Program-made: the position numbers and the translations under genes
NCBI RefSeq assembly: GCF_036324505.1
Contig: NC_086370.1
Location: 21,606,290 to 21,670,289 of the forward strand
Source of the DNA: Eleginops maclovinus
Lineage: Eukaryota > Chordata > Actinopteri > Perciformes > Eleginopidae
Direction: 5' to 3'
DNA length: 64,000 bases
Notes under the pieces: generated by a model
Told to the model about the DNA's origin: nothing
Seen by the model: the letters and a program-made list of their open reading frames with translations, nothing else
Database searches by the model: none
Shown: in pieces, positions 12,601 to 26,577 of the stretch
How the letters are laid out: every line of letters begins with the position of its first letter
How positions within the stretch are numbered: the first letter of the stretch is position 1

Positions 12601-14464
12601 TGGGTTTCCAATAACGCACAAATTGGCACGTGGCTTTGATAAGTTATTGAAGTAATACAAGACATTTTGGGCCTGATGAGGTCATTCAATTTGTAAAGCC
12701 TGTAGGACCCAGGGAATAAAATACCTTTTTCCAGCTGGCCCTTGGGACCCTAAATCTCAGCAGCCTGATCTCAAAATGATTATTTTCAACTATCAGATGG
12801 CTCCCATTCAACTGCTGGGGTCAGTTAGTGCTACAGAGGAAGGGAGTTATATTTCAGGACAGTGCTAAATGACAAGCACCCCCCCAATAACCCTCCATTA
12901 TTGTCAGGAAGGTCTGCAGCGGTCTTAATGCATTTTAAACTCCGGGTCAGGAGTGACTTCAGGGCCCAAGTCTCCTGGAGAAAAGGTCAACGTTTTACTG
13001 CCCTATAAAGCCGGAGAGCAGAGGCTGTGAGCGGAGGAAAAACCGGCTTCAAAACTTTATCTGCAGTCGGGACAAACTTGGAATTGCTGTTTGCTTTTAT
13101 AGCTCTGCATAAAATGAGGCTCTGTCTCCCGCTTTTGTTTTCAACGCTGAGCCTTCCAATTGGCCACTATCACGGGATAAATCCCAGCATCTTGATTTAG
13201 AAACTAGATGAAACACCAGATTTTAATCCCAGAGAGTGTAATGTGTTTGGATAGAGCTCAGCTAGAGGACTCTAATCAGAATAATTATTCTGGTGTGGCT
13301 CCAGCTTCAGGCCTTTTAGCTAATGACAGACGCAACACTAATGGCTGCATTTCAAGCTGTCTATTTGCATGAAGTGTGTGTGTGTGTGTTTGAGGTCGGC
13401 ATGCTTACAGCGTTTCCAAACAGATCCAGAAATCCCTCCAAATAAAGATGGATTTCTGGTTAGCTCTGAGATGATGATTATCCCTAAAATCGTTTCTTTT
13501 TCATCTGGCAGCTGCAGCCTACATCATTTCATACCTGCTTTTTGTCTTTTGCTGCACAGAGGAGGACTCGCTGAGTGCTGCTGTTTGGCCTCTCAAAGTT
13601 TGTAGAGAGTAATACAGCAGGGATGTGCAGAGCTTCAAATGTATAGATCCACATGTTAACAGTCTGAAGCCCATCATTAGGGAACAACAATATGTACACG
13701 AGTGGAGAAGTGTTGCCGTGCATCATCATGACGTCTTTCAAACACTCTTATCGTGATTGTTATTTGTTGCAGTGACAAAGCATGAGACTAGTAGGCTTCT
13801 CACATTGAGGGAATGACTCTTTAGATGTATGAATGCAATGCATCAAAACAATGAATCAATACAGTGTCCGTGCATCTGAACGAGTTGTTTGCAGCAGATC
13901 GATAAGTCTTCACTCACGCCCTGCACATCTCTGACAGTGTGTTACAGTATTGACAGTGTTGTCTCGAGGAATCTTGCAGCAACACAACGTGGTGAAATCC
14001 ATTTTCCCCCTCACATAACGAGATGTCATTTTCTCCTTGGAATGAGCTCCATCGCCGGCGCATACAAATAACCGATTCAGCCGCAGAGCGAAAGCACAAT
14101 AGTGATTGGTTTGATTCCACCGTGGCATTGCTCTTATTACTGATTGCTGCAGGGCTTCACAGACTGTCCCGTGTAAGCACATGTTGCTTTGGATCAAACA
14201 CATACATCGTTAACAAGGTGACAGGAGTGTGTGCATACAAAGCAGGCTGATCTTCAGGATAACGATGGGAGCGGTGTGACCTGCGCTGAGAAATTATTGG
14301 TTATGAAAGGTGCCCGGTGTTGACGGGGCAGTCAAGGTGATCACTCTCCTGCTGTTTGGTTCTTGAAATGCAAGAAAGTGAAGCCGTTCTTTAATTTATT
14401 ACATATTTTATGGGAAAAAATGATGAAAAAACTGTATCTTTCCAAAATGTGTGTGAGAGAACTT

Positions 14465-14566
14465 TGGGATTTTAGTGTTTGCAGACCATTTACATGCACA
14501 GAAACCTATAACACACTACAGGAAAGGGAAAAGTCCTAGAGCATAATAGAGCCTCTTTAATATTGT
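14465..14566 (-). mobile_element. MITE-like element, family A, right-end fragment
   Basis: Contains tgcagaccatttacatgcac, then acacactacaggaaaggg, ending gagcataatagagcctcttt, an inverted match of the family's left end. Confidence 0.6.
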
Positions 14567-15389
14567 GTATATTTGGAGTATAATACAAAGCTAATTGCTT
14601 GCATTTGTGTCGTCTATAAAAGCGGCACTCTAGAAGCCGCTGGGGTTATTTTATAAGTATAAAACGTGTTCAAATCTTCCCTTCTGCTTGTTGCTCTGAG
14701 ATACATTTCACACAGACGAATGACCTTTCTAACAAAAGTCTTTCCCCTCCAAAGCCACTAAGGGCTGATCTTTAGTCCTTAATAAAGACGGAGGGGAAGA
14801 TAATTATTGCAGTGTCGCTCCTCGGCGCTGTGTGATCTCTCCCTGCACATTTATTAAGACGTGGATAAAAGAAATGTGGCACAGAGGATAAAGGCACTCT
14901 TTGGCCTTTTGATATTTAGCCATTTCAGCGTTATAAAATATATCTCCATCCTCATCTCTTCACTCATGCACCATCACACCCACATAATTACTAGACGGAG
15001 GAGAACTTCAAGAGAAATGTTGCTTTATTCGGTTTGTTTTAGCCTCGTTCACCTGCTGAAAGCTCATCCTGCTTCACAGTCAGACGGGGGAGCTGCTCTG
15101 CTCACCGGAACCGGCCCCCAGTCCCTCCTCCGGGACCGGCCGGGTTAAGCAGCAGGCTCAGGGGCTTCTCACTGGTAGTTACTGATGGATGCGCGAGCAT
15201 TTACTCTGCCAGATAACACCTCAGGAGATCCAGGAATCAAAGGAACATTTCAAAGGTCTTCAGAAAATCTGTGATCAATTCTAATCTTCCTACGTTCAAT
15301 CAGTGCTGCTCCAAACATTTAGTCCTGTCACTCACTAGTGAATGTAAACTCTTTTTGTGACATATTCTCTGTTCAACATTCACTAATAC

Positions 15390-15465
15390 AGTGGTGCAGG
15401 GATGAACTACAGCACGGTCACGTGACTTCACGTCTCCACCGCTAAGCTAAAGGCGGCTAATGTAT
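15390..15465 (+). mobile_element. inverted-repeat element, family B, truncated
   Basis: agtggtgcagggatgaacta followed directly by the 72-bp unit sequence (gcacggtcacgtgacttcac...ctaagctaaaggcggctaat). The right end is absent. Confidence 0.55.
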
Positions 15466-16235
15466 GGCATGATGAGGTTTAGTAGTCTTATTAAGACACT
15501 TGTTAGCAACCATTTTTAATACAAACAGCATCTTTAGGCACTTATAATATCCTGATCTATGCAAATAATACACAATAGCAAAGACTTTTAATTAGTTTCT
15601 GGATGGAAAGGCTGTACTGGCAAATGTCAAATCAGTAAATCAAATTTAACATTTATTTTAGCGTCCATTAAAAAAAGATATCACACCAGTACTGCTCTTT
15701 AGAACTGAAAGCCATACCTCACAGCAACATTTAATATTTATAGCAACATTTATATTTCAAGCGCACACCCGCAGTGTGAACAGGAAAATGAAATGAAGAA
15801 TCAGGGCCGGGTTTGTCAAAACCATCGGTCCTCCAATTCACATCTGGAAGAAAAACTGTCCAATACTTTCAGCCAATCGTAAGAAATCTGTGCTGGGGGG
15901 GGGGGGTGTAAATTGTAATGAATCTGCATAGCAACTGTTCATCTGTGAGTTTGATGGTGTGTTCATAAAGTTTATTCTCCACTCTGTGGTGAAAGCCTTA
16001 GCAAGCACGTAGTCGCAGCACCAGGAGGCTCAGATTCAGAGCAGTCCACACATGAATTCCACCATGTGTTCCTCTCTCTCCGTCCCCTGCATGGTATCAT
16101 GAACATAACGAGATACGCAGTGCATTTCATTTATCTAATTACGTCATCACACACAATGTTTCTGAAGCGTTTCCTCCTGAATACATGGTGTTTCTAACAT
16201 GTGATTAACTGAATGCCCTCTCCTCTTTCTCGCAG

Positions 16236-16284
16236 GTCTGTGTCACCGTGCAGAGGAGAAAACCCTCAACGTAATGAGCTAAAG
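16236..16284 (+). other. possible small non-coding exon
   Basis: A pyrimidine-rich acceptor (cctctcctctttctcgcag) and a donor (AAAG|gtgcgt) enclose 49 nt. It could be an internal 5' UTR exon between 7013 and 36748, or chance. A (GT)n array starts 16 nt past the donor. Confidence 0.15.
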
Positions 16285-16297
16285 GTGCGTTCTGACA

Positions 16298-16300
<3 letters not shown>

Positions 16301-16338
<38 letters not shown>
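16301..16338 (+). repeat. (GT)n microsatellite
   Basis: 38 bp. Confidence 0.95.
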
Positions 16339-16341
<3 letters not shown>

Positions 16342-17162
16342 CAAAAGGCTTGTGAATTGGCATTGACACATCAGGCCCCACTTGCCTGTTTAGCATTCTG
16401 TTTAACTGGCTCCCTCTTTCAGAGAGCGCCTGAGAGTGATGGGGGAGAGCACACAGAGCGCTCTATCTGCAGCTCTTTCATTCAGCATTATTATATCAGT
16501 GTGTTTTGTTTCCCTTCCTTCGTTTGCCTCTGTTTCTCCGAGCAATGATCTCTGTCCTTCATGCTTAATGGGAATTTACTTTGAATTGTTTAGCTTGTAT
16601 TTGCCTCCAGCGGCTTGTTGGAGAGGACTTGTTAAAATGCATATTTAATATGATCTCATGCCTGAAAAATGCGGCTTACAATGCATTCGCCCTCTGGGCA
16701 CGTGTTCCCAAAGTCACCGTATCGTGCACCTCACATCTCCCATACTAAGCATTTTTTCATTCGCCTGAAAAGTTGAATAGATTAAAGGCAGATCTAATCG
16801 ATCCTGAGTGTGCTTATCAGCGGCTGGCAGGCTGACGAGCCGATTTCAGAAGAGCATATTCTAATCCTTCAACTGCGGGCAGGAAACTGGAAAAAGACAA
16901 ATAGGTAGAAAGACTCAGAGACAGCAGGTCAGGCAGGAAACCACAGAAGAAGAAAATCTAATCTTTGAATATTTTTCTGTCTGACAGAACAACGAAATAC
17001 CCCGATGGAGGATCAAAACACGGCTCATGGTCCTGAGTGTGTTGATTTTTACTAGCGATTAATACTCAGTAAAGTGAGCTGTAATGGCAGGATAGGTTGT
17101 CATCATTCCAAGTCTTAACAGGATCGGATCGATATGGTGTTTTTTATAGAAGGCCGCGTTAT

Positions 17163-17262
17163 TAAAGGGGCCCTACTTTGCTCATTTTGTGCTTCTTCTC
17201 TACACTAAAACCTATAAACCGTAAAGGGAAAACCCCCCCAGAGCATAATGAGGCCTGTTGGA
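17163..17262 (+). mobile_element. MITE-like element, family A, short form with both ends
   Basis: About 100 bp, from taaaggggccctactttgct to gagcataatgaggcctg. Both inverted ends are kept and the interior is nearly gone, as expected of internally deleted copies. Confidence 0.65.
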
Positions 17263-18008
17263 GCTATATACTGCTTTATATTATTTAATAGTGTATGTAC
17301 TTTCTTGTTGTTTGTGTGTACAGTTAATGTTTTATCTAGTGGTTTTATTTGATTGAGTTAAAGTATGCTTTTATTTTGAAAGCATCTTTTGGCACCTAGT
17401 GTAATTGAATATATTGAGACAGATGTGATAGGAGGCTTATGGTTTTCTACTAGGGTGATTCAAGCAGGACTAAACAAGGAAAGCCAGTGGAAAGGTTTCA
17501 GCAAAAGGAATAATAAGAAACCTGCGTAGGATTCGATATCCAGTGCCTCAGAGGCAGTTTACGTTTAAGTTAAATTTCTGTTTTACTTTCCTATGATGTT
17601 AGAGCGAGAAATCAGCTGTTGTAGAAACACACTGACTGTATTAACAGACCATAATGGCCACATTTAGAGACACATTATGAGCAAATCATTCTCTATTAGA
17701 GGCTGACATATTACTCACATCAGGCAGACATCAATGGAGACTGAAGCTTCTTCCTCCATCTGGTTTCGCCCGGATGATATTTATTGTGTGCTGGTGAAAA
17801 GCGTCCTCATTGACGTCTATAGATCCCGCCTGTAACTTATCACGATGCCTGCGTTCAAAGGGTTTAGCTATGCTGCGTACTGATTGGATGTTTAACCTGT
17901 TGACCTCGAAAACCGGCATCTAAGCTCACATCCCATAAAAGCAGCAATTCATCCGCATGACCTCTTCTGTCACCGTGACACTCTGCGGCAGCCAAACTGA
18001 CAAGGATG

Positions 18009-18010
<2 letters not shown>

Positions 18011-18039
<29 letters not shown>
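18011..18039 (+). repeat. (GT)n microsatellite
   Basis: 29 bp. Confidence 0.9.
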
Positions 18040-18040
<1 letters not shown>

Positions 18041-18190
18041 TTTGTAGAATAAGAGATAGAAGGGACAAAAAGTGCTTATCTGAACCAGTCTCAGGTCACA
18101 TGAGCCCCCCTCCCCTCTCACCTATCTCTCCCTCTCTCAGATTAGTGTTTCCTCCTGTTGGCACATGGCTGCTGAAAGCAACAGATGTAT

Positions 18191-18204
18191 TGTGTGTGTG
18201 TGTG

Positions 18205-18298
<94 letters not shown>
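18191..18298 (+). repeat. (TG)n microsatellite
   Basis: 108 bp with one C at 18211. Confidence 0.95.
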
Positions 18299-18299
<1 letters not shown>

Positions 18300-19940
18300 A
18301 TTGCACAGCTCGGGGCTGTTTCTCAGTTATTTCAGTCTACACCAGTTGCCACGGCGGGGGGGTTTTAAGAGGAGCATCCATTCTCTGCTAGCCTGTTGTG
18401 TTTCCATGATACGGGGAGATGGTTTCTAAATGACGCTCTATTTCAGCTTACAGGCGGTGATGCACAGATCTTTGTCTCAGCTAAAGGAGGCCCAGCATAT
18501 TTCCATCTGGAGAAGCAACTGTAGCTTCAGAAGCAATGCAAACACGAAAACACAAAAGTGCCAAAACACATGCAAAGGATGAAACCTCTTCAGCAACTTG
18601 ATAGAATATTAGCAGCTGCAAGAAAACATTCACCAACTTGAAGAAACATGCGTAGGGTTTCTCAAAAGGACACTAAAAAGTGATGCACACAGCCGGGACC
18701 ATAGTGCTTGTTGACATTAAGAGCTATCTAACCTAGTCACATCGGAGGAAATTATCCAATTATTTTGTTAAAATTTGCTGATAAAAGTTACATTTGAGGT
18801 TATTTTACACAGTGATGAATAGCCATCTCTATAGTCCCCCAACGTCAACAATCGTCCAGTCCCAGCTGGGTGCATCCCCCTTCTAGTGACAATACTGTAT
18901 ATCTATTCTAGCGGCTGCATCAGCTCCTGGTCCAGCTCTCACACTAGTTATGGCAAAATGTCAAGAATGACTCTGAGATAGCGCCTGATTTCACATGTTT
19001 CTGCTACATTACTGCCCTCTGCTCTGTCTGCATGCACATCATGTGTCCAGTGACTTGTGTGCTGATGTTGCATGCATTCATGTCCTGTTTAAAGCAGCAG
19101 CTGCATCAGGGAAGCTGCAGAGGAACAATTCAAAACTGAGATTTGGAAGTGAGAATCACCCTGAAACTGCAGTGAGCTGATGTGCTAATGAGTCAATTTA
19201 CTGAGTATGAGAGACACTTGTGCTTTAGAAAGTAGGTCGATCAGGTCAGGATTGCACCACTCAGCATTTGTGCGTTATTCATTGTGCATTTGTGGGCAAA
19301 TGTTCCAAAGCTGGAGCACAATGTAATCTGGCAGAGGATGTGATTGAGTTTATTAATTATGCATTGATTGTGTGGCCACTTAAGAATGAGGAAAAACTGG
19401 ATTTCCACCCGCGTACTGGTACTAGCTCAGATAGCGGATGCATGGTAGCATTAAAAAGAATTCAGGTCTCTGAAGGGAAGACTTTAAATATTGTCTTTAA
19501 AGTTCAAGCTCTGTTAAATGTCACGCTGCCAAATTATTTCCTCAACACACGGAAACATGTCTGACATTTGCAAAACATGACAACTTGGGTGAATGTTAAC
19601 AAGCAGGCATCATATACAGTATTAAACTATCAGTGCAGCGTAAGCTTTCTCCAGAGTGTGAGGAGCAGGAAAATGCTGTTAAAAGTGCTTAAACTATCAG
19701 GCTCATATATCTTTGAAAATGTGACACTGATGGGTGTCTGGGAGGAGAGATAAGGAGCAGGAATTAGAGGGGAGAGGATTCCTTTCCCAGGGATTTACAC
19801 AAACACACACACAGTGGGTTTTAATGCCCTCTACCAGTATTGATTACCCAGCAGCCTGACTGATTGAGAGCTAGATATAAAAAAGCACACATCAATAAAA
19901 TAACCTGCAGGGACTGTTAAAGACACTGCCCCTTCACACA

Positions 19941-19979
19941 CCCCCCCCCCCCCCCCACACACACACACACACACACACA
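19941..19979 (+). repeat. compound poly-C / (AC)n
   Basis: About 16 C followed by 23 bp of AC. Confidence 0.9.
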
Positions 19980-20149
19980 GGATTCAGTTTCACCAGAAGT
20001 CCACCGAGCTGCAGCCATGTCATTCCTAATGTTCATTACTTTTTTTATTCCAGCTAATTAACCTTCAACATATGCAGTAAAAATCACAACTAAGAAGCAG
20101 GAGGACAGAAAATAGTTTATCTTACAAAAGCCCTCCTGTGAGATTGTAT

Positions 20150-20205
20150 TAGATCAGATTCAGCTTTATTGTCCTTGCACGTACAACAAAATGCAGATTG
20201 CATCC
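20150..20205. repeat. short LINE/SINE tail fragment
   Basis: agattcagctttattgtcct followed by acgtacaacaaaatgcagat resembles a frequent fish retroelement end. Confidence 0.4.
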
Positions 20206-23200
20206 AACAGGAAGTGCAAACAGTTAGAGTTCATGTGCTGTTTAAGTCAATTCCACTTATAGATTCCACTTGTCTCTTGTTTGATTTAAAGCAGTGAACT
20301 CATGTGTTTGTTTGCTTACTGACACAAGTTAAGGAGAAATATTGAAGCATATCATTACCTGATTTACCTGTAAATGTAAGAGGTTAATTCTGTTTAACTT
20401 TGAAATGTTTGACAGGAAGTGCTTTTATTTTGAAGTGCAAGGAAGTTTCCTGCTCTCTGTGTTTTCCCGGCTTTGTTCCTTATTCAAAGCTTCCACTACA
20501 CAACAATTACAGAATCACAACTGATTGCAAATGTGAGGCAAGGTGCAGATGATTAATACATATTTTCAGGAGCAACGTTGAGAAGAGTATGGATAAGTTG
20601 CAGGGTTAGGGACCATAAACTTTATCGTATATAATCATTTTTAAAGAACAAGCAAAGACCATGAACGTCTGTACTTTAGATTATATAAATGTGTTATTAA
20701 TTAACTGACCTAATGTCTGTCAAATATTCCTGAACATTGATTTGTTAATGGGCCAAAAAATCATAAAAAAGCTCACATTAGTCAATGAGTTATGGTTATA
20801 ATTGATCCGTCAATTAATCAATTAAGCATGTTTGCTTTCTTCAGCTGCTCCCATCCCCATCTATCAGCTGTCGTTCTGATATCGGAGGATTGTGTTTGTG
20901 TCGCTGCTTGTGTACTTGCGTGTTGTTGTGTGATTAATCTGTTCTCCAGACTCATTATTAACTGTTGATTTTGTGGCCACTTAAAAATGACAAAAGGCCT
21001 CGTTTTGAACCGCAGACAGCAGCTTTAGCAGCCGGTGAAGATGATATGAGGCAGAGTGCGAAATATCACTTGTGTAGGATCAGCCGCGGATAACAGACGC
21101 AGGTCACTCCAGAAGCTGTCTGGACAACGACTACAGCTGTGAGGCGTCTTTCGTTATCTTTCATAGTGTTTGCAAGGTGGTGTTCAAGGCTTACACTGAT
21201 ATTGCGAGTAAGAGACTCAGCTTAATGTGTAAGAATGTAGAAGAGGTTTGTTATATTCCTCTGGATGTTGGAGTGGTCTCTAAGTGAGCAATATTGGAAC
21301 TATCGTGTGGATTGCCACGCTTACGTCTTATTTTATTGAAGTCTCCCAATTTGAAGTCCTCCCTCTGACGGAGCTAACACCGGTAATAAAATAGAACTTT
21401 CAATTGATTTTTACTGACTTTTTTTATGCCCTAAACACCTCCAGAGATTGGCAAATTGAAATGGGAACTGAAAGAATTTAATACCCAGTGATGTTGAATT
21501 AAATCGTAGTAAACAAAGGTATGTGATATTTGAAGGAGTAGCATAAACAGGATGAGAATCTAGCATATTTAGTATATTTATGTCCGATTTAGGTGGATTT
21601 GGAAGCTCTTATTATTTATTTTTGTCAAAAAGTGTCCTGGATAAGTACTGACGGGAGCTTTGGGAACAATGTGTGATGAGATCAGGTGACAACGTTTAAT
21701 TTGCGGGCTTAAGGGATGGTCTATCAGGAGAAATTGCTTTTTGGGGGGGCTCAATAGATGCAAGATATGGTTTTTATCCTCCAATACGAGATTACAGGCT
21801 TGGCTTCATCCAGCAAGCCAACCGTCACAGGACTTCCACTGTAACCAGAAAACAAAGTGACCCAAATGATCGGTCTTTATTGCTCTAAAGAGAGAGAAAC
21901 CATTACAGGTGGATCAAATGGGACGGATGGAGAGGAAGAGCTTTTTTCCCACAGATTTTTAAAGATCAAATTCCTTCGGTATAGGCCTCAGATTTCATTT
22001 TAAATTCTGCTCTGCTCTGCGTTGGCCTTTATCCAAGTGGCACTGTGCTCTGAATTTCTATTCACCTCTCCATTTGGTCTTTTGCTCTGCATGTCATTGC
22101 CGGGATTTCGTTCGTATATATCTTTCAATCTGTTCCGTGTGCACAGATCAGAATGTAAATATCCCATAAGCACCATCACACAGCAGTCAGCAATGCCCGA
22201 GCAACAAGAGGATGAAGAGGGGGAAAGAATGTGCAGATATAAATGTGTTTGCCATGAGATTACCGTGCATCATAAAGCCTGCAAGGAATCAGAGAGGGAT
22301 GGAGGAGAGAGGGAGTTCAATGCGGAGAAGGACATGAAGGGGGAGGAAGACGAGATGCAAATATGAATGATGGATAAATGAGCAGAAAAACAGAGACACA
22401 TGATGAGAGGGAGGCACAGAATCAGGAGGGGATGTCAGAAGTCAGAAGAACTGAAATGCAGAGATAGAAAACAAATGTAAGCCCCTGAGGATTAACTCCC
22501 TCATTTCTCTATGGGGAAGAATGGGAGAGGATTTCTACCTCCTATCCTCTCAGCCTCCCTTTGATATCTCCCCCCTTCTCTCTCTGTCTCATATTCTAAT
22601 ATCTCCAGTCTCTATTCATCATGTTGGAACACAGTCGCTGAGCTCGCTAAAGCATGAACACACATGGCTCACCTAGCTGGACACAAATCCCTCTCTGTTG
22701 GATTTCTTTCTTCCTCTCCTACTGCTTCCAATTCTCGGTTGATCTCTTCATTCCCCCCCCCCAGCCCTCTTGTTTGTGGTGCAGCATAAACTCTTATTAC
22801 CTGCCCTCTTTTCTTCTCCATCTGCAGCGGTTTGGCAGCTAAGCAAACGTAGCACGGGGGCCAATAACGCACGGGGGCCAATAACGCACCGCGGCGCTCC
22901 TCGTCATTGTTGTGGTCGGTTTAACGAGATTTGCTAATAAGATGAACGGGCGTCCTGCTGGTCGGTTAATGGTGCGTTCACTGGTCCTCCGCGGTGTAGT
23001 GATTCACAGTTTAAACATAGAGAAGGGCGGTTTAATTGCTCACGTAATGTTGGTTGTAAAGTCCTCTAGTAATACTGCAGAAGTGTTGTGGTGAAACTCA
23101 TCCAACTGGGTTTTGAATCCAAACACTCCTCATGCGCACATTTGGTTTTGATTTTACAGTCGTTTGATTGGCTCTACATGTTTGGAGTTGATTTGCACTT

Positions 23201-24572
23201 TACACTTGCACAGAAAAATGTCAAAGTAATTATTTAAGAGATTTGCACTTTCCAAGCCTTCCTCTTCTTCTTTTGAACCCCATTTAAAACCTATATAACC
23301 AACTGTTTATACCAATATTTACATTGAAAGTCATTATTATCTCTACCCTACTCCTTTCCTAACATTGTCTTTAAGCAGTTTTTAGTACCTAGTGTACACA
23401 GTGTAAAGAAAAGCAACGTTACAGTGTTTTTCCAGGTGTGTTTTCTGTGCCTGTCGTTAGTTTATGTAAGCTTCGGAGTCAGTGTTTCAGCTTAGCATGG
23501 TTCCTCTCGTCAGGGAACATTTCCTACATGTGTGGGGATCACAGCTCAGCCGTGTATGCTTTCACGCGGCAGCTGAAATGGAGATAGAAAATAAACATTT
23601 TCCCAGATGTAGCGTGAAACGGGTCTACAGTTACTCTACAACCTTTTATCCACCTCTTCCTTTCACTCCAGTTTTCCATTATAGTTGCTCCACTCGATTT
23701 GCTCTTAATTTCATCGATTTTTTTAACCTCACTTTTGATTTTAAGCTCATTCTGTCCAAGTCCAAGGCTTAGTTGTACCTTATTCACTACAGAAGTACGA
23801 TATTTAGGACACACTCATGCTTTGATGCAAGGTCAACTGTCCATATAATCAGGATTTAAGTGGATTTTCTCATCTTTAAACACTCAACACCATCACAGGA
23901 CACAAGGAATATAGAAATAAGCTCAAGTGATTCCCTCCATATCCACGTAGCCTGTAGGCATTTTCTTTTTTGTTCTTGCATGGGCTACAGATCCGGCCAC
24001 AGTGTACTTATGTCGACCTCACAGACTTTATTGCAGAGGCATAAATCCTCCTTTACTTTATACTCCCTTTTTTCTCTCCCTGTGGTTATGCGGCCTCTCC
24101 TTCTCTCTTTCTCTTACCTTTCTTCATTTCGTTGCGGTCGTCTGTCCCTGCTCCCCGAGCTTTTAAGAATCCGAAGTATTTTATTTTTCCTTTAGCCTCA
24201 AATCAATTCCAGACGCCACCGTTTCCTGCCCCCCCCTCACCCCTCACCTCTCTCCCTCTCGCCCTCCCTTTGGGGCTATAGACCCAAACCACACACACAC
24301 AGAAATGGAGTGAGAAAGACAGCCGCATTGAGAGTCTCAGGTTTTGCTTTCTTTTCCATAGCAGAAATTCCTCAAACTTTCCTCCCCGCCCCCATTTCTA
24401 TTCCGGGAATTGTGTCTTACTTTTGATTGAACAGCTTATTTTTCTAAAGACCATTCCCCCTTTTTCTCCCAGCGTTTGTCTTGGCTTGTCTCCTGTCAGA
24501 CTCATCCATCTTTTTATCTCTCCTTCAGATTAAAAAGGTGCGGTGACAGTGTCATGAATCCCTTGTGATGGA

Positions 24573-24601
<29 letters not shown>
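24573..24601 (+). repeat. (GT)n microsatellite
   Basis: About 29 bp. Confidence 0.9.
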
Positions 24602-24603
<2 letters not shown>

Positions 24604-25579
24604 CTTTAAACCTCAGCAGATGTCTTCAGCGCGTTGCTTCCTTTTGAAGTACTTTATTAATTAACCATGTGTGGATGTGTGCACACATGAAGAAGATGTC
24701 TGGATGATTGATTCAGGACTTAGAAAAGCAAAGTCTGGCAGCTTCTGAGGGTCACGAGTCGTTTTGCTTTTCAAAGCGAGAGATAATAAGCAAAATTGGA
24801 AAAACCTGTGACATGTTCGGCAGCGCCATGTGATTATCCATATTCATTGTCCACTCTTAAGTATATTCTAAATGTCTCCCACAGTAATTACAGTGCCACT
24901 CCAATTCCAAAGCTATAATTGCAAGGATGGATCCGACTGGACTGTGAAGTGAAAAGGAAAAAGACAGAGAGCAGAGGGATAAAAGACTAAATGAAGAGCA
25001 GAGAGGCAGGATGAGGGATAATTAAAGAGCTGGTTAATTTAGGACACCCTTCAACCCTACAGTATAAGGTTTCCATTAAAGCCAATCTATCAAGCCTTTA
25101 ATACAACACTGCCTCTTTTTTTTATTTCCACAAGCTTAATTCTGAATTGTGGACGTCATAATTAACTGTTTGTCTTCCCAATTATTAGGAGTGAACGGCA
25201 CAAAGTTAGAGGCAAGGAAGAGGGCATTCCCGTGCAAGCCGATAGCCAATGAACAGCAGTCAACGGGCTAAATTAAGCAACATTGTTCTTTCCTCAAGCT
25301 GAACTGCGTCTGATCAGCCCGCCCGTTGTAGGGTTGTGTCTATTTCTGCCGCTCATTTGGAAGAAACACAGAGAGCTGATTGGTTCAGTCATCTACCTGT
25401 TTTTGGTCCAGGTAGATTTCCTCCTCCTGAATTTAAAGACCAAATCAGGAGCCAATGACATATTCACCCCCATTGTTTATGTCTTCATTATGTTTCACGG
25501 CTTTGGAAAGAGATTGAGCTTCGTTATACCCAAGCAGAAGTTGGAGTTGGAGAAACAATGGAAAAGACCTGTACTTTGT

Positions 25580-26040
25580 GTTACATTACAAGCACCGAAA
25601 CACATTAATTTAAATCTAGTGAAGTATATGTACTTAAGTATTGTAATTAAGTATAGTTTTGAGGTCTTTGTAAGTTGCTCCAGTACTCCCATGTTATGCT
25701 ACGTTTACTCCACTACATTATTTAATCCCTTTAGTTGCTAGGCAGATTAGGATTAATGATGGTAAATATAATCAGCCCTTAAATCAGACTGTAGTTCACC
25801 TGCAGTAAATCCAGCAGCTACCCTGCAGTATACAAAGCCATTCAAACTAGCTGCACCTTTACCAGCTCTGAGAACACTTTAATGATCAATCATTATAAAA
25901 CATATCAGAGATATTATTCTGAAATGGACCAATCAGACAATGACTACTTTTACTGTCGCTACTTTAAGTACATTTAGAGGAGAGTACTTTCTACTTTCAC
26001 TGGAGGAACATTTAGAATACTTTTACTGTGACAGAGTATT
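25580..26040 (+). mobile_element. body of a common fish repeat whose end has expanded into a minisatellite
   Basis: Contains agtatatgtacttaagtatt, ttactccactacattattt and acttttactgtgacagagta, strings I associate with a widespread fish repeat that ends gatctgagtacttcttccac. Its natural end appears at 26560-26583, after the minisatellite. The exact left border is not visible. Confidence 0.5.
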
Positions 26041-26577
26041 CCTACACTCTGGTACTTCTACTTTACTCAAGTACAAGATCTGAGTACTTCTACTTTACTC
26101 AAGTACAAGACCTGAGTACTTCTACTTTTACTCAAGAACAAGATCTGAGTACTTCTACTTTACTCAAGTACAAGATCTGAGTACTTCTACTTTACTCAAG
26201 AACAAGACCTGAGTACTTCTACTTTACTCAAGAACAAGATCTGAGTACTTCTACTTCTACTCAAGAACAAAAGCTGAGTACTTCTACTTTACTCAAGTAC
26301 AAGACCTGAGTACTTCTACTTTTACTCAAGAACAAGACCTGAGTACTTCTACTTTACTCAAGAACAAGATCTGAGTACTTCTAATTTACTCAAGAACAAG
26401 ACCTGAGTACTTCTACTTTTACTTAAGTACAAGATCTGAGTACTTCTACTTTACTCAAGAACAAGATCTGAGTACTTCTACTTTACTCAAGTACAAGACC
26501 TGAGTACTTCTACTTTACTCAAGAACAAGACCTGAGTACTTCTACTTTTACTTAAGTACAAAATCTGAGTACTTCTC
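26041..26577 (+). repeat. 32/33-bp minisatellite, about 16-17 units
   Basis: Units start tgagtacttctacttt and end caagaacaagatc, with C/T and gta/gaa variants. Sixteen tgagtactt starts are spaced 32 or 33 bp; the extra base is a T in cttttact. Each unit can form a small hairpin (TGAGTA...TACTCA). Confidence 0.9.

Larger units (their letters stand above)
7014..25579. other. non-coding DNA, upstream or first-intron sequence
   Basis: Holds the listed microsatellites and transposon copies. The stretches 9640-11810, 12600-14460, 18440-20150 and 20210-24570 show nothing I can name: no codon-biased frame, no splice-site pairs around a plausible protein segment and no tRNA or rRNA. Confidence 0.6.

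Noticed and set aside
25283..25741. 152-codon open frame on the + strand
   Set aside because: Its second half lies in the dispersed repeat that leads into the minisatellite. No family motif, and composition is like flanking DNA.
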